A stretch of 64,000 nt of DNA from Pseudomonas sp. ok272 (lineage in GTDB: Bacteria; Pseudomonadota; Gammaproteobacteria; Pseudomonadales; Pseudomonadaceae). Below are positions 17,495 through 26,526 of this stretch, piece after piece. The stretch is taken from assembly GCF_900109995.1 (NCBI RefSeq), contig NZ_FOCB01000016.1, positions 4,443-68,442 of the forward strand, written 5' to 3'. The notes below the pieces were generated by a model. It worked only from the letters and a program-made list of their open reading frames with translations, did no database searches and was not told where the DNA came from. The translations under genes and the position numbers were made by a program. How positions within the stretch are numbered: the stretch's first letter is position 1; each line of letters begins with the position of its first letter.

Positions 17495-18943
17495 TCAGTA
17501 GCCGGTGGACACCGCAATCGCCAGCAAGACCATCGCCAGCACGGTGTAGATCAGAAACAGCGGCAAGATGTAGCGCGCCCATTGACCCCAGCCGACTTGC
17601 GCGGTGGCGAGCAACACCAGCAGGCCGCTGGAGGTGGGCGTGATCATGTTGGTCAAGCCGTTACCCAGCAAGAACGCATAGACCGTGGTCTGCGGGCTGA
17701 CCCCGGAAAGCTGGCCGAGCGGACCGAAGATCGGCATGGTCACGGCCGCCTGCCCCGAGGTGGACGGAATCAGCACATCCAGGCCCAACTGCGAGAAGAA
17801 CATGGCATAGGCCGAGACCACCGGGCCGTGATCGCTGACCACGCTGGCCAGGCCATTGACGATGGTGTCCAGCACCTGGCCGGTGCTGAGGATGATTTCC
17901 ACGGCCGTGGCCAGGCCGATTAACACCCCGGCGATCAACACTTTCTTCATGCCATCGACGAACGCACTGGCGGCGACGCTGGCGCCCAGGCCGGCGATGA
18001 CCGCGAAGGCGACGCTGAGCAGCAAGTAGAACGCCGACAGCTCGTGGTACTTCCAGCCGAAGCGGTTGGAGGCATACACCATGAAGCCGACGCCAAAGGC
18101 CAGCACCAGCAGGTTGAGCAAGTGACGCAGCGGCAGTGGCTTGTGTTCGAAGGTGATTTTGACGCTGGCGTCGTAGCCGTGCTTGCGGATGCTCCACAGC
18201 ACAAACACGATGCCCACCGCGAGGAACAGCGCGTAGGCGGCGATGCGCATGCTCATGCCGCTGAAGATCGGCAGGCCGACCATCGGTTGCGCCACGGACA
18301 GCGCCACCGGGTTGGTGATGGACGCCAGGTAACCGATCTTCACCGAGATGCACACGATGGCCAGGCCAATCAGGTTCGACAGCCCCAGGCGGTTGGCCAT
18401 GGCCACCATCAACGGCACGATCAGGATGAATTCCTTGGCCAGGCCCATGAAGGTGCTGCCGGCGGAGAACACCAGCATCAACATCGGCACCAGCACGTAG
18501 ATGTTGCCGCGAGTCATGCCGAGCAAGCGTTCCAGCCCGGCGTCGATCACCCCGGCCTTGTTCAGCACGCCGAACATGCCGCCGATGAACAGCACCATGA
18601 AAATCAGCGCCGCGCGTTTTTCGATGCCCTGGGGGATGGCCATGAAACCTTCGATCAACGACACCGGGCGGGCGATCGGGTCTTTGGCGGTGCGCGGTTC
18701 GGCGTTGAACAACTGGCTCAGCGAGTGATCTTTTTCCAGCACCTGATATGAGCCCGGCACAACCAGGCCGTTGGCCCGTTGGAACTTGCCGGAGTTGACC
18801 GCATAGGTGAACGCGACGGCGAGCAACACGATGCTGAGCAGGATGATCGCCGGGTTGATCTGCTTGCGCTGGCGCTCTTGCGCCGGCTGCGCGGGTGCCG
18901 AAGTGGCTCCCGGCGGAGTGAGGGTGATCGGTGGTGGTTGCAT
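17495..18943 (-). CDS. YfcC-family (DcuC-related) membrane carrier
   Basis: 482-residue polytopic protein with about 12 hydrophobic segments after a 30-residue Pro/Gln-rich cytoplasmic start. The repeated-half signatures are clear: an inverted pair around SAGSTFMGLAKEF and PSTSGQAAVTMPIFGPLGQL...NGLTNMITPTSSGLL. This family covers C4-dicarboxylate/arginine-type and peptide-related carriers; the substrate is unknown. Start chosen at ATG 18943 with GAGGGC upstream; a longer 524-residue reading starts in sequence without membrane or family character. Same strand as the LysR gene (upstream) and the CocE hydrolase (downstream), likely one functional unit. Confidence 0.82.
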   Translation of the reverse strand: MQPPPITLTPPGATSAPAQPAQERQRKQINPAIILLSIVLLAVAFTYAVNSGKFQRANGLVVPGSYQVLEKDHSLSQLFNAEPRTAKDPIARPVSLIEGFMAIPQGIEKRAALIFMVLFIGGMFGVLNKAGVIDAGLERLLGMTRGNIYVLVPMLMLVFSAGSTFMGLAKEFILIVPLMVAMANRLGLSNLIGLAIVCISVKIGYLASITNPVALSVAQPMVGLPIFSGMSMRIAAYALFLAVGIVFVLWSIRKHGYDASVKITFEHKPLPLRHLLNLLVLAFGVGFMVYASNRFGWKYHELSAFYLLLSVAFAVIAGLGASVAASAFVDGMKKVLIAGVLIGLATAVEIILSTGQVLDTIVNGLASVVSDHGPVVSAYAMFFSQLGLDVLIPSTSGQAAVTMPIFGPLGQLSGVSPQTTVYAFLLGNGLTNMITPTSSGLLVLLATAQVGWGQWARYILPLFLIYTVLAMVLLAIAVSTGY

Positions 18944-19215
18944 TGAGGCGTGCCCTCGGGAAGTTATTGTTGTGGGTGTCGGCGCGTGGACGGGGCAGAC
19001 ACTAGGGCAAACCTTTGAGGGCGACAACGTTATGCGTGGGGCGGGTTGGGCTATGCGTTTTGTAACCAAATACCCACGTGCTGCTCAAGGGTATGAAGGA
19101 CAAATGTGTAGGTGTGGTGGGGAACGTGTTGGTGTGATGGGGCGGGTGTGGCGAGCGAGCTTACTCGCGCTGGCGTGCACAGTGCTCCGGTTATCTTGGG
19201 GCCAAGCCACGGTGG

Positions 19216-20121
19216 CTATGACGGGGTCGTGAGCGACGCGCTCAAGCGCTGCTTGAGGTGCTCGGCAAAGGTGCCGACCATCAGCGAGCGCGGCTCGTCG
19301 CGCCGGAACGCCAGGCCAAAGGCGTAGGGCAGCGTAGGGCGGAAGGGGCGGGTGACAATCGGTAAATGGGCGAAGTGGCTGGCCAGCAGCCCGTTGACAA
19401 TCGACACCCCCAGGCCTTCGGCGACAAAGGCGCACGCCGCCCCCACCGAGTGCACTTCGATGCGCACCTGTGGCGTCAGGTGGGCGGCGCGGAACACTTG
19501 GTTGAGCTCGGCGCGCAGGGCCCGCTGGCGCCCCAACAGCACCAACGGCACGTCATGCAGCAGGCGCACGTCGATTTCGGCGTGGCGGCTCAGCGGATGG
19601 TTGGCCGGCATCACGCACACGCCTTCGGTTTGCAGCACCGGCTCGATCTCGAAGTCCGGCAGCTCGGTGGGCAGGCGCACAAACCCCAGGTCGGCGGAGC
19701 GGTCCAGCACCGCCCGTTCGATCATGTCGTAGGAGCCGGTGAGCAACTCGATCACCACGTCGTCGTGATCCTTGAGGAACTCGGCGACGATCCTGGGCAG
19801 CAACTCCGAAGCCATGCTGGTGGGCACGCCGATCTTGAGCAGGCGCTTGTGTGAACGACCGATGCGCAACTCATCGGCCAGGCGCTGGATGCGCTGCATG
19901 CCATCGACCAGGCCGGCGACTTCGGCCAGCAGTTCCTCGGCTTCGGGGGTGGCCATCAGGCGGCCCTTCTTGCGCAGGAACAGGGCGAAGCCCAGGGACT
20001 CTTCCAGTTGGGTGAGCAGGCGGCTGACCGCTGATTGCGACAGGTCCATGCGCGTGGCGGCACCGATGGTCGAACCGGTGGACATGATGGCTTTGAAGGC
20101 TTCGAGTTGCTTGAGGTTCAC
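19216..20121 (-). CDS. LysR-family transcriptional regulator
   Basis: 301 residues with the N-terminal winged helix of LysR regulators (MNLKQLEAFKAIMSTGSTIG, then LSQSAVSRLLTQLEESLG) and a periplasmic-binding-type effector domain (about residues 90-295). It starts with GTG at 20121. Upstream on the same strand of the YfcC carrier and CocE hydrolase genes (272-bp gap) and adjacent to the OprD gene at 20406 on the other strand, so either could be its target. A degenerate REP arm lies near 19150-19172 in the gap. Confidence 0.87.
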   Translation of the reverse strand: MNLKQLEAFKAIMSTGSTIGAATRMDLSQSAVSRLLTQLEESLGFALFLRKKGRLMATPEAEELLAEVAGLVDGMQRIQRLADELRIGRSHKRLLKIGVPTSMASELLPRIVAEFLKDHDDVVIELLTGSYDMIERAVLDRSADLGFVRLPTELPDFEIEPVLQTEGVCVMPANHPLSRHAEIDVRLLHDVPLVLLGRQRALRAELNQVFRAAHLTPQVRIEVHSVGAACAFVAEGLGVSIVNGLLASHFAHLPIVTRPFRPTLPYAFGLAFRRDEPRSLMVGTFAEHLKQRLSASLTTPS

Positions 20122-20289
20122 ACGACGATTCCCATGGTTTCCAGGTGCGCGACGCCCCGCCTGACGAACTTACGCATAGCCTGATGCGCTTCTCGCATAA
20201 CGTTGTGGGCGTGCCGACGAGTCGTTAGTGTCCGCTCCAACGCGCCGCCGAGTCCAGCGCGGCGCCATGATCGTCACGACACGAACCCT

Positions 20290-20315
20290 GTGGGAGCGAG
20301 CCTGCTCGCGAATGC
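20290..20315. repeat. Single REP arm
   Basis: A solitary GTGGGAGCGAGCCTGCTCGC arm without an inverted partner nearby, in the divergent region between the LysR and OprD genes. Confidence 0.8.
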
Positions 20316-20405
20316 ACCAGCCCATTAGCGTTCAACGTTGACGATCCATCACAACACCATTGCGACTGCCCATAAAATCGACAAGACGGCACTGAGGAAA
20401 CAACC

Positions 20406-21626
20406 ATGCGTGAGCTGTTCACGACAAGCGGCATCGTGTCCGCGGGCTTGCTGGCGACGGTCTCGCCAGCGCTGATGGCCCAGGGTTTCATCGAGGATTC
20501 CCACGCCAGGCTGACCCTGCGCAACTACTACTTCAATGACGACTACCGCGACGGTGGCAACGACCGCCGGGAGTGGGCCCAGGGCTTCTTGCTCAACCTG
20601 CAATCGGGCTACACCGAAGGCACCGTCGGCTTTGGCCTCGATGCGCTGGCGCTGTCCGGGCTCAAGCTCGATTCCAGCCCGGCCCATGCCGGGACCGGCC
20701 TGCTGCCGGTACACGATTACGGCCAGGCGGCCGATGAGTTCTCCAGCCTGGGCCTCACCGCCAAGATGCGCATCGGCGCCGCGCTGGTGAAGACGGGCAC
20801 GTTGCTGCCGAAGATTCCGGTGCTGGTCGCCAACGACGGGCGCCTGTTGCCGCAAACCTTCCAGGGCACCCAAGTGGAGTACAGCGGCATCCGCAACCTG
20901 TACCTGCACACCGGCCACCTGGACAAGTTCAAGCAGCGCAACTCCACCGACAGCGTCGATATTTATCCCCAGGGCTACAGCGGCAAGGGCACCGACTTCG
21001 ACTTCGCCGGCGCCACCTATGGCTTCACCCCCACGCTCACCGGCACCTGGTACTACGGGGAAATGCGCGAGTTCTATCGCCAGCAGTTCCTCGGGCTGGT
21101 GCACAAGCAGCCGGTGGGCAGCGGCACCTTGACCAGTGACCTGCGTTACTTCATCAGCAACGAAGCGGGCGAGGCGCGCAACGGGGCAGTGGACGCCGAC
21201 ATGTTCAGCGGCCTGTTCACCTATAAGCTGGGCGCGGGTGCGTTGGGCGTGGGCTACCAGAAAGTCAGCGGCTCCACCGCGCTGCCCTACACCAGCGTGT
21301 CCACCGTCTACTCCTTCTCCAACGCCGGGGTCGGCAAGTTCATCCAGGCCGGCGAGCAGACCTGGATGCTGCGCTACGACCACGACCTGGCCGTCCTGTT
21401 GCCGGGCCTGACGTTCATGACCCGCTACTACAAGGGCGAAAACGGCGAATTCAAAGGCCGCGAGACCCGCGAGTGGGAGTCCGACACCAACCTGCGCTAC
21501 GTGATCCAGGACGGCGCGCTCAAGGGGGTGGGGATGGAATACCGCAAGGCGACGTACCGCTCGACCTTCGCCAGCGACCGCGACAACAACCGCCTGTACC
21601 TGACCTATGAGCTGGCGCTGTGGTGA
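20406..21626 (+). CDS. OprD-family outer-membrane porin
   Basis: 406 residues with a signal peptide (residues 1-25, LATVSPALMA|QGF). The OprD N-terminal pattern follows: GFIEDSHARLTLRNYYFN, REWAQGFLLNLQSGYT and VGFGLDALALSGLKLDS. It ends NNRLYLTYELALW, a barrel C-terminus. Such porins pass specific small solutes (basic amino acids, aromatic or aliphatic acids). Next to the LysR/YfcC/CocE group but divergent, so it may be the outer-membrane entry for the same nutrient; this is inferred. A GAGGAAAC Shine-Dalgarno precedes the ATG. Confidence 0.9.
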   Translation: MRELFTTSGIVSAGLLATVSPALMAQGFIEDSHARLTLRNYYFNDDYRDGGNDRREWAQGFLLNLQSGYTEGTVGFGLDALALSGLKLDSSPAHAGTGLLPVHDYGQAADEFSSLGLTAKMRIGAALVKTGTLLPKIPVLVANDGRLLPQTFQGTQVEYSGIRNLYLHTGHLDKFKQRNSTDSVDIYPQGYSGKGTDFDFAGATYGFTPTLTGTWYYGEMREFYRQQFLGLVHKQPVGSGTLTSDLRYFISNEAGEARNGAVDADMFSGLFTYKLGAGALGVGYQKVSGSTALPYTSVSTVYSFSNAGVGKFIQAGEQTWMLRYDHDLAVLLPGLTFMTRYYKGENGEFKGRETREWESDTNLRYVIQDGALKGVGMEYRKATYRSTFASDRDNNRLYLTYELALW

Positions 21627-21667
21627 TCCCGCAGCGGCCTGATGGCGGTTGGTCAAGCGACTCTTGA

Positions 21668-21756
21668 GTGGGAGCGAGCCTGCTCGCGAATGGGCCCAGT
21701 CAGTCAACATTAAAGGTGACTGCCCCCTCGGCTTTCGCGAGCAGGCTCGCTCCCAC
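21668..21756. repeat. REP doublet
   Basis: Inverted arms of the common core between the convergent ends of the OprD gene and the glycosyltransferase gene. Confidence 0.9.
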
Positions 21757-21788
21757 AGGTCTGGTGTGCTCTCGGGCCCGAGCGTGCT

Positions 21789-23228
21789 TCACATCCCCAC
21801 GAAATAGTACGGCTGGCGTCCCACGATCATCTGCTTGAGCACCTTCAATGGCGGTGCGGGCGGGGTGTCGCTGGCGATCAGTGCCACGTTGGCCGGTGAG
21901 GCCCCGAGGAACGCTTTCAACTCGGCCTCGGTCTCCAGGTCATTGAGCAGGCTGTGGGTGTAGAACACCGTCGCCCCGGCGGTGCGCTCGTTGGCCTGGT
22001 ACAGCGCCACGTTCTGGCCGTTGGCTTGCATCGCCTGGATCTGCTCGGTCAGCGGCAGGAACGACAGCTTGCGATCCGCCATCGGTGCCGCCCATTGTGC
22101 GGCGGCCAGGTAGGCGGCGATCAGCACGCTGATGATGCCGATGGCAATGCCCCGGCGATGACGGGCGATAGTTCCCAGCAGGCCCGAGGCGTCAGTGCGC
22201 AGGCGCAAACGCTCCAGCAGCACGAAGGCGTATTCGGCGCCGATCACCGCGGCGGCCGGGGTCAGGGACATCAGGTACACCGTGCGCTTGCTGGAGGCCA
22301 GGCTCAGCATCAGGAACTGGGCCAGCAGCCAGACGGTGAAGAACAGCAGGTAGCGGTTGCTCGCCAACTGTTTACGAAAGTGCCACAGCCCCAGGTACAC
22401 CAGGATGTTCCACGGCAGGAAGGCTTCCGGCAGCTTGGCCAGGTAGTAATAGAACGGCTCGTAGTGCCCGGCCTCGACGAACGAACCGTCGAAGCGCCCG
22501 AGGCTGTTGGTCAGCAGCACTTCGGCCAGGGCCTGGGAACCGCCGCGCTGATAGAGCATGAACAGCCAGATCAGCAGTGGGATCAGCCCCAGCACCGTCA
22601 ACAGCCCGGGCCGCAGCCAGTCCGTCGGCTTCAGGCGTTTATCCAGCAGGCTCTCTGTGAGCAGGTAGGCGAAGATCACCACCCCCGGCATCGCCAGGCC
22701 CAGAACGCCTTTGCTCAGGGTGGCGATGGCGATCCCGGCGATAAACAGCAAGGCGTTGCCCAGCGATGATTGGCGTAGCCCCTGGAAGAACGCCAGCAGC
22801 GCCATGCTCACCCCCAGGGCCAGCAGCGCATCCTCGCCGACACTGCGCGCGTTGACCCAGTAACTGGCCATCGTCGCCAGCACGATCCCCGCCGTGAAGG
22901 CCACCTCTTTCGGCCGGCCAAAACGGCGCAGCATCGCGTACAGCAGCATCACGCTGAACAGCCCGGCAAACGCCGACGCCAGGCGCACCGCCCAGGGCGT
23001 GGCGCCAAACGCGCGGATGGCACCGGCGTCGAGCCACAGGCTCAGGGGCGGTTTCTCCAGGAACGGCGTACCGAACAGGCGCGGCGTGACCCAGTCGTTG
23101 TCCAGGTGCATTTGCATGGCAATGCCCGCGACCCGGGCTTCGGTGGAGCCCTGCAGTTGGTGGTTGCCCAGGGCAAAAAACAACAGCAGGGCGGCAAGCA
23201 GGAAGAGGAGCGGGGCAGGGCGAGTCAT
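21789..23228 (-). CDS. ArnT-like family 39 glycosyltransferase (membrane)
   Basis: 479 residues with about ten or eleven hydrophobic segments and the GT39/PMT architecture. The first periplasmic loop carries STEARVAGIAMQMHLDNDWVTPRLFGTPFLEKPPLSLWL, with the conserved Glu after the first helix and the EKPP motif typical of ArnT and its relatives, which use polyprenyl-phosphate sugars. A 120-residue soluble C-terminal part follows. No arn or other polysaccharide genes are alongside, so the acceptor (lipid A, protein or glycan) is unknown. Stands alone on the minus strand. Confidence 0.85.
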   Translation of the reverse strand: MTRPAPLLFLLAALLLFFALGNHQLQGSTEARVAGIAMQMHLDNDWVTPRLFGTPFLEKPPLSLWLDAGAIRAFGATPWAVRLASAFAGLFSVMLLYAMLRRFGRPKEVAFTAGIVLATMASYWVNARSVGEDALLALGVSMALLAFFQGLRQSSLGNALLFIAGIAIATLSKGVLGLAMPGVVIFAYLLTESLLDKRLKPTDWLRPGLLTVLGLIPLLIWLFMLYQRGGSQALAEVLLTNSLGRFDGSFVEAGHYEPFYYYLAKLPEAFLPWNILVYLGLWHFRKQLASNRYLLFFTVWLLAQFLMLSLASSKRTVYLMSLTPAAAVIGAEYAFVLLERLRLRTDASGLLGTIARHRRGIAIGIISVLIAAYLAAAQWAAPMADRKLSFLPLTEQIQAMQANGQNVALYQANERTAGATVFYTHSLLNDLETEAELKAFLGASPANVALIASDTPPAPPLKVLKQMIVGRQPYYFVGM

Positions 23229-23478
23229 GTGCAGTGGGCTACCGATACCGGGAGGGAAGACCTATGGGCTGGGGAGTATAGGACGCGGTTTCTGAACGTT
23301 TAGTGAACGTGGCACACCGGGCTGAGGTTTTTTATCGTGTGGGAAGGGGCTGGCTATAACGGTCGAGAATACTTGACGCGCTCTTTTCTATTTTCGGGTA
23401 ATGGCATGGGAGGGTAGCATCAGGCCACTTTGTAAGGGCTTGTGCACCAGGGAATCAGCCAGTTATTCACCTACCCCT

Positions 23479-23569
23479 GTGGGAGCGACCGGCTTGCCGG
23501 CGAAGAGGGCGTCTTGGCCGATAGCACGGATGGCAGATGTACCGCTTTCGCGAGCAGGCTCGCTCCCAC
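23479..23569. repeat. REP doublet with mismatched arms
   Basis: The left arm has GAGCGACCGGCTTGCCGGCGA and the right arm has GCGAGCAGGCTCGCTCCC, two different REP variants facing each other. It is upstream of kynU. Nothing else was recognised in the 392-bp gap 23229-23620 apart from the kynU leader motif. Confidence 0.75.
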
Positions 23570-23592
23570 AAGGGCGTGCGGTCCCCCATTAG

Positions 23593-23600
23593 AAGAAGAA
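23593..23600 (+). promoter_or_regulatory. Candidate Crc/Hfq motif before kynU
   Basis: AAGAAGAA (AANAANAA) ends 20 bases before the kynureninase ATG and just before its AAGGAG ribosome site, where Hfq/Crc binding would block translation. Motif and position only. Confidence 0.4.
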
Positions 23601-23620
23601 AGCATTCAGAAGGAGCGTTT

Positions 23621-24865
23621 ATGTCCATGTCCACCCCCGCCACCCGAGCGGACGTTGAGCAGCTTGACCGTCTTGATGAGCTGCGCGCATCCCGTGAACG
23701 TTTTGACTTGCCCGAGGGTGAGATCTACCTCGACGGCAACTCCCTGGGCGCGATGCCCGCGCACATCCCGGCGCGCATCGAAAAAGTCCTCAAGGAGGAA
23801 TGGGCCCACGGCCTGATCCGCTCCTGGAACGATGCCGACTGGTACCCGGCGCCACAGCGCACCGGGGCCAAGATTGCCGCGTTGATCGGCGCCGAGGGCC
23901 ATGAGGTGATCGTCGCCGATTCGACCTCGATCAACCTGTTCAAAGTCCTGGTGGCCGCGACCCGCCTGCGTCCTGGGCGCAACGTGATCCTGGCGGAGAA
24001 GGGCAACTTCCCCACCGACGTCTACATCGCCGATGGCGTGGCCGAGCTGACCGGTACGCAGTTGAAGTGCGTGGAGCCGGACGAGATCTACGACGCCCTG
24101 AACGAAGACGTGGCGATTGTGTCCCTGACCCACGTCAACTTCAAATCCGGCAAGCGCTACGACATGGCGCGCATCACCGAGCGGGCCCAGGCGGTTGGCG
24201 CGCTGGTGGTCTGGGACCTGTGCCACTCGGCCGGTGCCATGCCGATTGCCCTCAACGGGGTGAACGCCGACTTCGCCGTGGGCTGCGGCTACAAGTACCT
24301 CAACGGCGGCCCGGGCGCCCCGGCGTTCGTGTTCGTCGCCGAGCGCCACATCCCGCACATTCGCCAGCCGCTCACCGGCTGGCACGGGCACGCCAAGCCG
24401 TTTGATTTCGATCACCACTTCCGCCCGCACCCGACCATCGACCGCATGCTCACCGGCACTGCGCCGCAGATCGGCGTGCTGGCCCTGGAAGCCGCGCTGG
24501 AAGTGTTCGACGGCGTCGATCTGGACCTGCTGCGCGCCAAGAGCGTGGCCCTGGGCGATTTGTTCATCCGCCTGTGCGACGAGCAACTGGCGGGCCTGGG
24601 CATCGAGTTGCGTTCCCCGCGTGACGGCGAGCAGCGCGGCAGCCAGGTGTCGCTGGCCCATGAGCAGGCCTACGCGGTGATGCAGGCGCTGATCGCCCGT
24701 GGCGTCGTCGGTGACTTCCGCGCCCCGGACATCCTGCGCTTCGGCTTTGCCCCGCTGTACATCCGCTATGTGGATATCTGGGACAGCGTGGCGGCCCTGC
24801 GTGAAATCCTCGAACAAAAAGAATGGGATCGCCCCGAGTTCCTGGCGCGCAAGTCAGTGACCTGA
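23621..24865 (+). CDS. kynU: Kynureninase
   Basis: 414-residue pyridoxal-phosphate enzyme that cleaves kynurenine to anthranilate and alanine (or 3-hydroxykynurenine to 3-hydroxyanthranilate). Diagnostic features are YLDGNSLGAMP near the N-terminus, the DSTSINLFK cofactor-contact segment, VWDLCHSAGAMP with the PLP-binding Asp/His, and the Schiff-base lysine in GCGYKYLNGGPG. Starts at ATG 23621 with AAGGAG. A permease follows 34 bases later. kynA and kynB, its usual partners in anthranilate-type pathways, are not in the window; the nba-like cluster at 37.7-44.9 kb would use the 3-hydroxyanthranilate product. Confidence 0.93.
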   Translation: MSMSTPATRADVEQLDRLDELRASRERFDLPEGEIYLDGNSLGAMPAHIPARIEKVLKEEWAHGLIRSWNDADWYPAPQRTGAKIAALIGAEGHEVIVADSTSINLFKVLVAATRLRPGRNVILAEKGNFPTDVYIADGVAELTGTQLKCVEPDEIYDALNEDVAIVSLTHVNFKSGKRYDMARITERAQAVGALVVWDLCHSAGAMPIALNGVNADFAVGCGYKYLNGGPGAPAFVFVAERHIPHIRQPLTGWHGHAKPFDFDHHFRPHPTIDRMLTGTAPQIGVLALEAALEVFDGVDLDLLRAKSVALGDLFIRLCDEQLAGLGIELRSPRDGEQRGSQVSLAHEQAYAVMQALIARGVVGDFRAPDILRFGFAPLYIRYVDIWDSVAALREILEQKEWDRPEFLARKSVT

Positions 24866-24899
24866 GGCTCCCCACCCATCGCTTCGGAGTAAACGTGCA

Positions 24900-26315
24900 A
24901 TGACAAAAACAACCAGCACCTTCGAACACCTGATAGACCGTGAAAAGGGCTTGAAGCAAAGCCTGACCAGCGGCCAGTTGTCGATGATCGCCATTGGCGG
25001 CGCCATCGGCACCGGGCTGTTCCTGGGCAGCGGTTTCGCCATCGGCTTTGCCGGCCCCAGCGTCCTGGTCAGCTACGGCATCGGCGCCCTGATTGCCCTG
25101 TTGTTGATGGGCTGCCTGGCGGAAATGACCGTGCGCCATCCGACCTCGGGCTCGTTCGGCTCGTTCGCCGAGTTCTATGTGTCGCCGTGGTTTGGTTTCG
25201 CGATTCGCTACGCCTACTGGTCGTCCATCGTGTTCGCGGTGGGCACGGAAATCACCGCCGCCGCGATGTACATGAAGTACTGGTACCCGGACGTCCCGGG
25301 CGGCTACTGGATGGTCGCGTTCTCCATGGCCCTGATCGTCGCCAACGCCTTCAGCGTCAAGGTGTTCGGTGCCATCGAGTACGTGTTCTCCCTGATCAAG
25401 CTGTGCGCCATCGTCATCTTCATCCTGCTCGGTGCCTACGTGGTCTATGGCGCGCCGGCCGACACCTCGATTGGCTTTGCCAACTACACCAACGACCGGG
25501 GCTTCTTCCCGAACGGCTGGTGGGGCACCTGGGTGGCGGTGATTGTCGCGTTCTTCAGCTACCTGAGCATCGAGATGATCGCCGTCGCTGCCGGTGAAGC
25601 CAAGGACCCGCAACGCGCCGTGACCCGCGCCTTCCGGATCACCGTGGTGCGCCTGGTGGTGTTCTACATCCTGACCATCGCGCTGGTGCTGGCGATTGTG
25701 CCTTGGGGCCAGAACACCGGCGGCCAGAGCCCGTTCGTGACCGTGATGGCGGCCACCGGCGTGCCGTATGCCGGTGCGGTATTCAATGCGGTGATCCTGA
25801 TCGCGGCCCTCTCGGCGATGAACAGCCAGCTGTACATCACCACTCGCCTGATGTTCAGCCTGTCGCGCGCCGACCAGGCACCGAAGGTGTTCGGTCGCCT
25901 CAACAGCAAGGGCGTGCCGCTGCCGGCGTTGCTGCTGTCCTCGGTGGGCATTGCCCTGGCCACGCTGCTGTACCTGGCCTACCCGGAGAAAGCCTTCACC
26001 CTGATGATGTCGATTGCCATGTTCGGCGCGATGTTCACCTGGGCCGGGATCTTCCTCACCCACCTGTTCTTCCGCCGCGCCCAGGCCGGCCAGCCCCTGG
26101 CGTTCAAGCTCTGGGGCTACCCGTGGACCAGCCTGGCCGGGTTGCTGCTGATGCTGGCGGTGATGATCACCACCCTGTTCACCGAAGAGTTTGCCCCGAC
26201 GCTGTACTGCGGCATTCCGTTCCTGGCGGTGATCCTGGTCATCTACTACCTGCGCTTTCGACAAAAGGCCCCCGTCCTGACGGACGCGCCCAAGCCGTTG
26301 CCACTGCAACGCTGA
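24900..26315 (+). CDS. Amino-acid permease (APC superfamily, AroP-like)
   Basis: 471 residues with twelve hydrophobic segments. The APC signature is SMIAIGGAIGTGLFLGSGFAI in TM1, followed by the family loop GCLAEMTVRHPTSGSFGSFAEFYVSPWFGFAI. It resembles the AroP/GabP/proline-specific branch. Being 34 bases downstream of kynureninase, tryptophan or kynurenine is the likely substrate, by inference. The reading starts at ATG 24900, and codons 2-5 contain an AANAANAA motif. Confidence 0.88.
   Translation: MTKTTSTFEHLIDREKGLKQSLTSGQLSMIAIGGAIGTGLFLGSGFAIGFAGPSVLVSYGIGALIALLLMGCLAEMTVRHPTSGSFGSFAEFYVSPWFGFAIRYAYWSSIVFAVGTEITAAAMYMKYWYPDVPGGYWMVAFSMALIVANAFSVKVFGAIEYVFSLIKLCAIVIFILLGAYVVYGAPADTSIGFANYTNDRGFFPNGWWGTWVAVIVAFFSYLSIEMIAVAAGEAKDPQRAVTRAFRITVVRLVVFYILTIALVLAIVPWGQNTGGQSPFVTVMAATGVPYAGAVFNAVILIAALSAMNSQLYITTRLMFSLSRADQAPKVFGRLNSKGVPLPALLLSSVGIALATLLYLAYPEKAFTLMMSIAMFGAMFTWAGIFLTHLFFRRAQAGQPLAFKLWGYPWTSLAGLLLMLAVMITTLFTEEFAPTLYCGIPFLAVILVIYYLRFRQKAPVLTDAPKPLPLQR
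24905..24912 (+). promoter_or_regulatory. Candidate Crc/Hfq motif over the permease start
   Basis: AAAAACAA (AANAANAA) occupies codons 2-5 of the permease gene. Crc/Hfq sites in Pseudomonas often overlap the initiation region. Motif and position only. Confidence 0.45.
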
Positions 26316-26397
26316 ACCATCACCGCCTGACCAGGGACGGTTGGGCTCGTTCTACACCTGAAGCATTCACCAGGAACAAGGGCTAAGCGCATCCCTT

Positions 26398-26485
26398 GTG
26401 GGAGCGGGCTTGCTCGCGAAGAGGGCGTGTCAGTCGACATCCCTATCGCCTGACACAACGCTTTCGCGAGCAAGCCCGCTCCCAC
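26398..26485. repeat. REP doublet
   Basis: Inverted arms of the GGGAGCGGGCTTGCTCGCGA variant between the permease and OprD genes. Confidence 0.9.
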
Positions 26486-26526
26486 ACCACCGCTGCGCTC
26501 CGACCCACCTTTCACTTGGGGTTGTC

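Noticed and set aside
19150..19172. REP arm near GAGCGAGCTTACTCGCGC
   Set aside because: Too eroded to list as a separate element; noted in the LysR entry.
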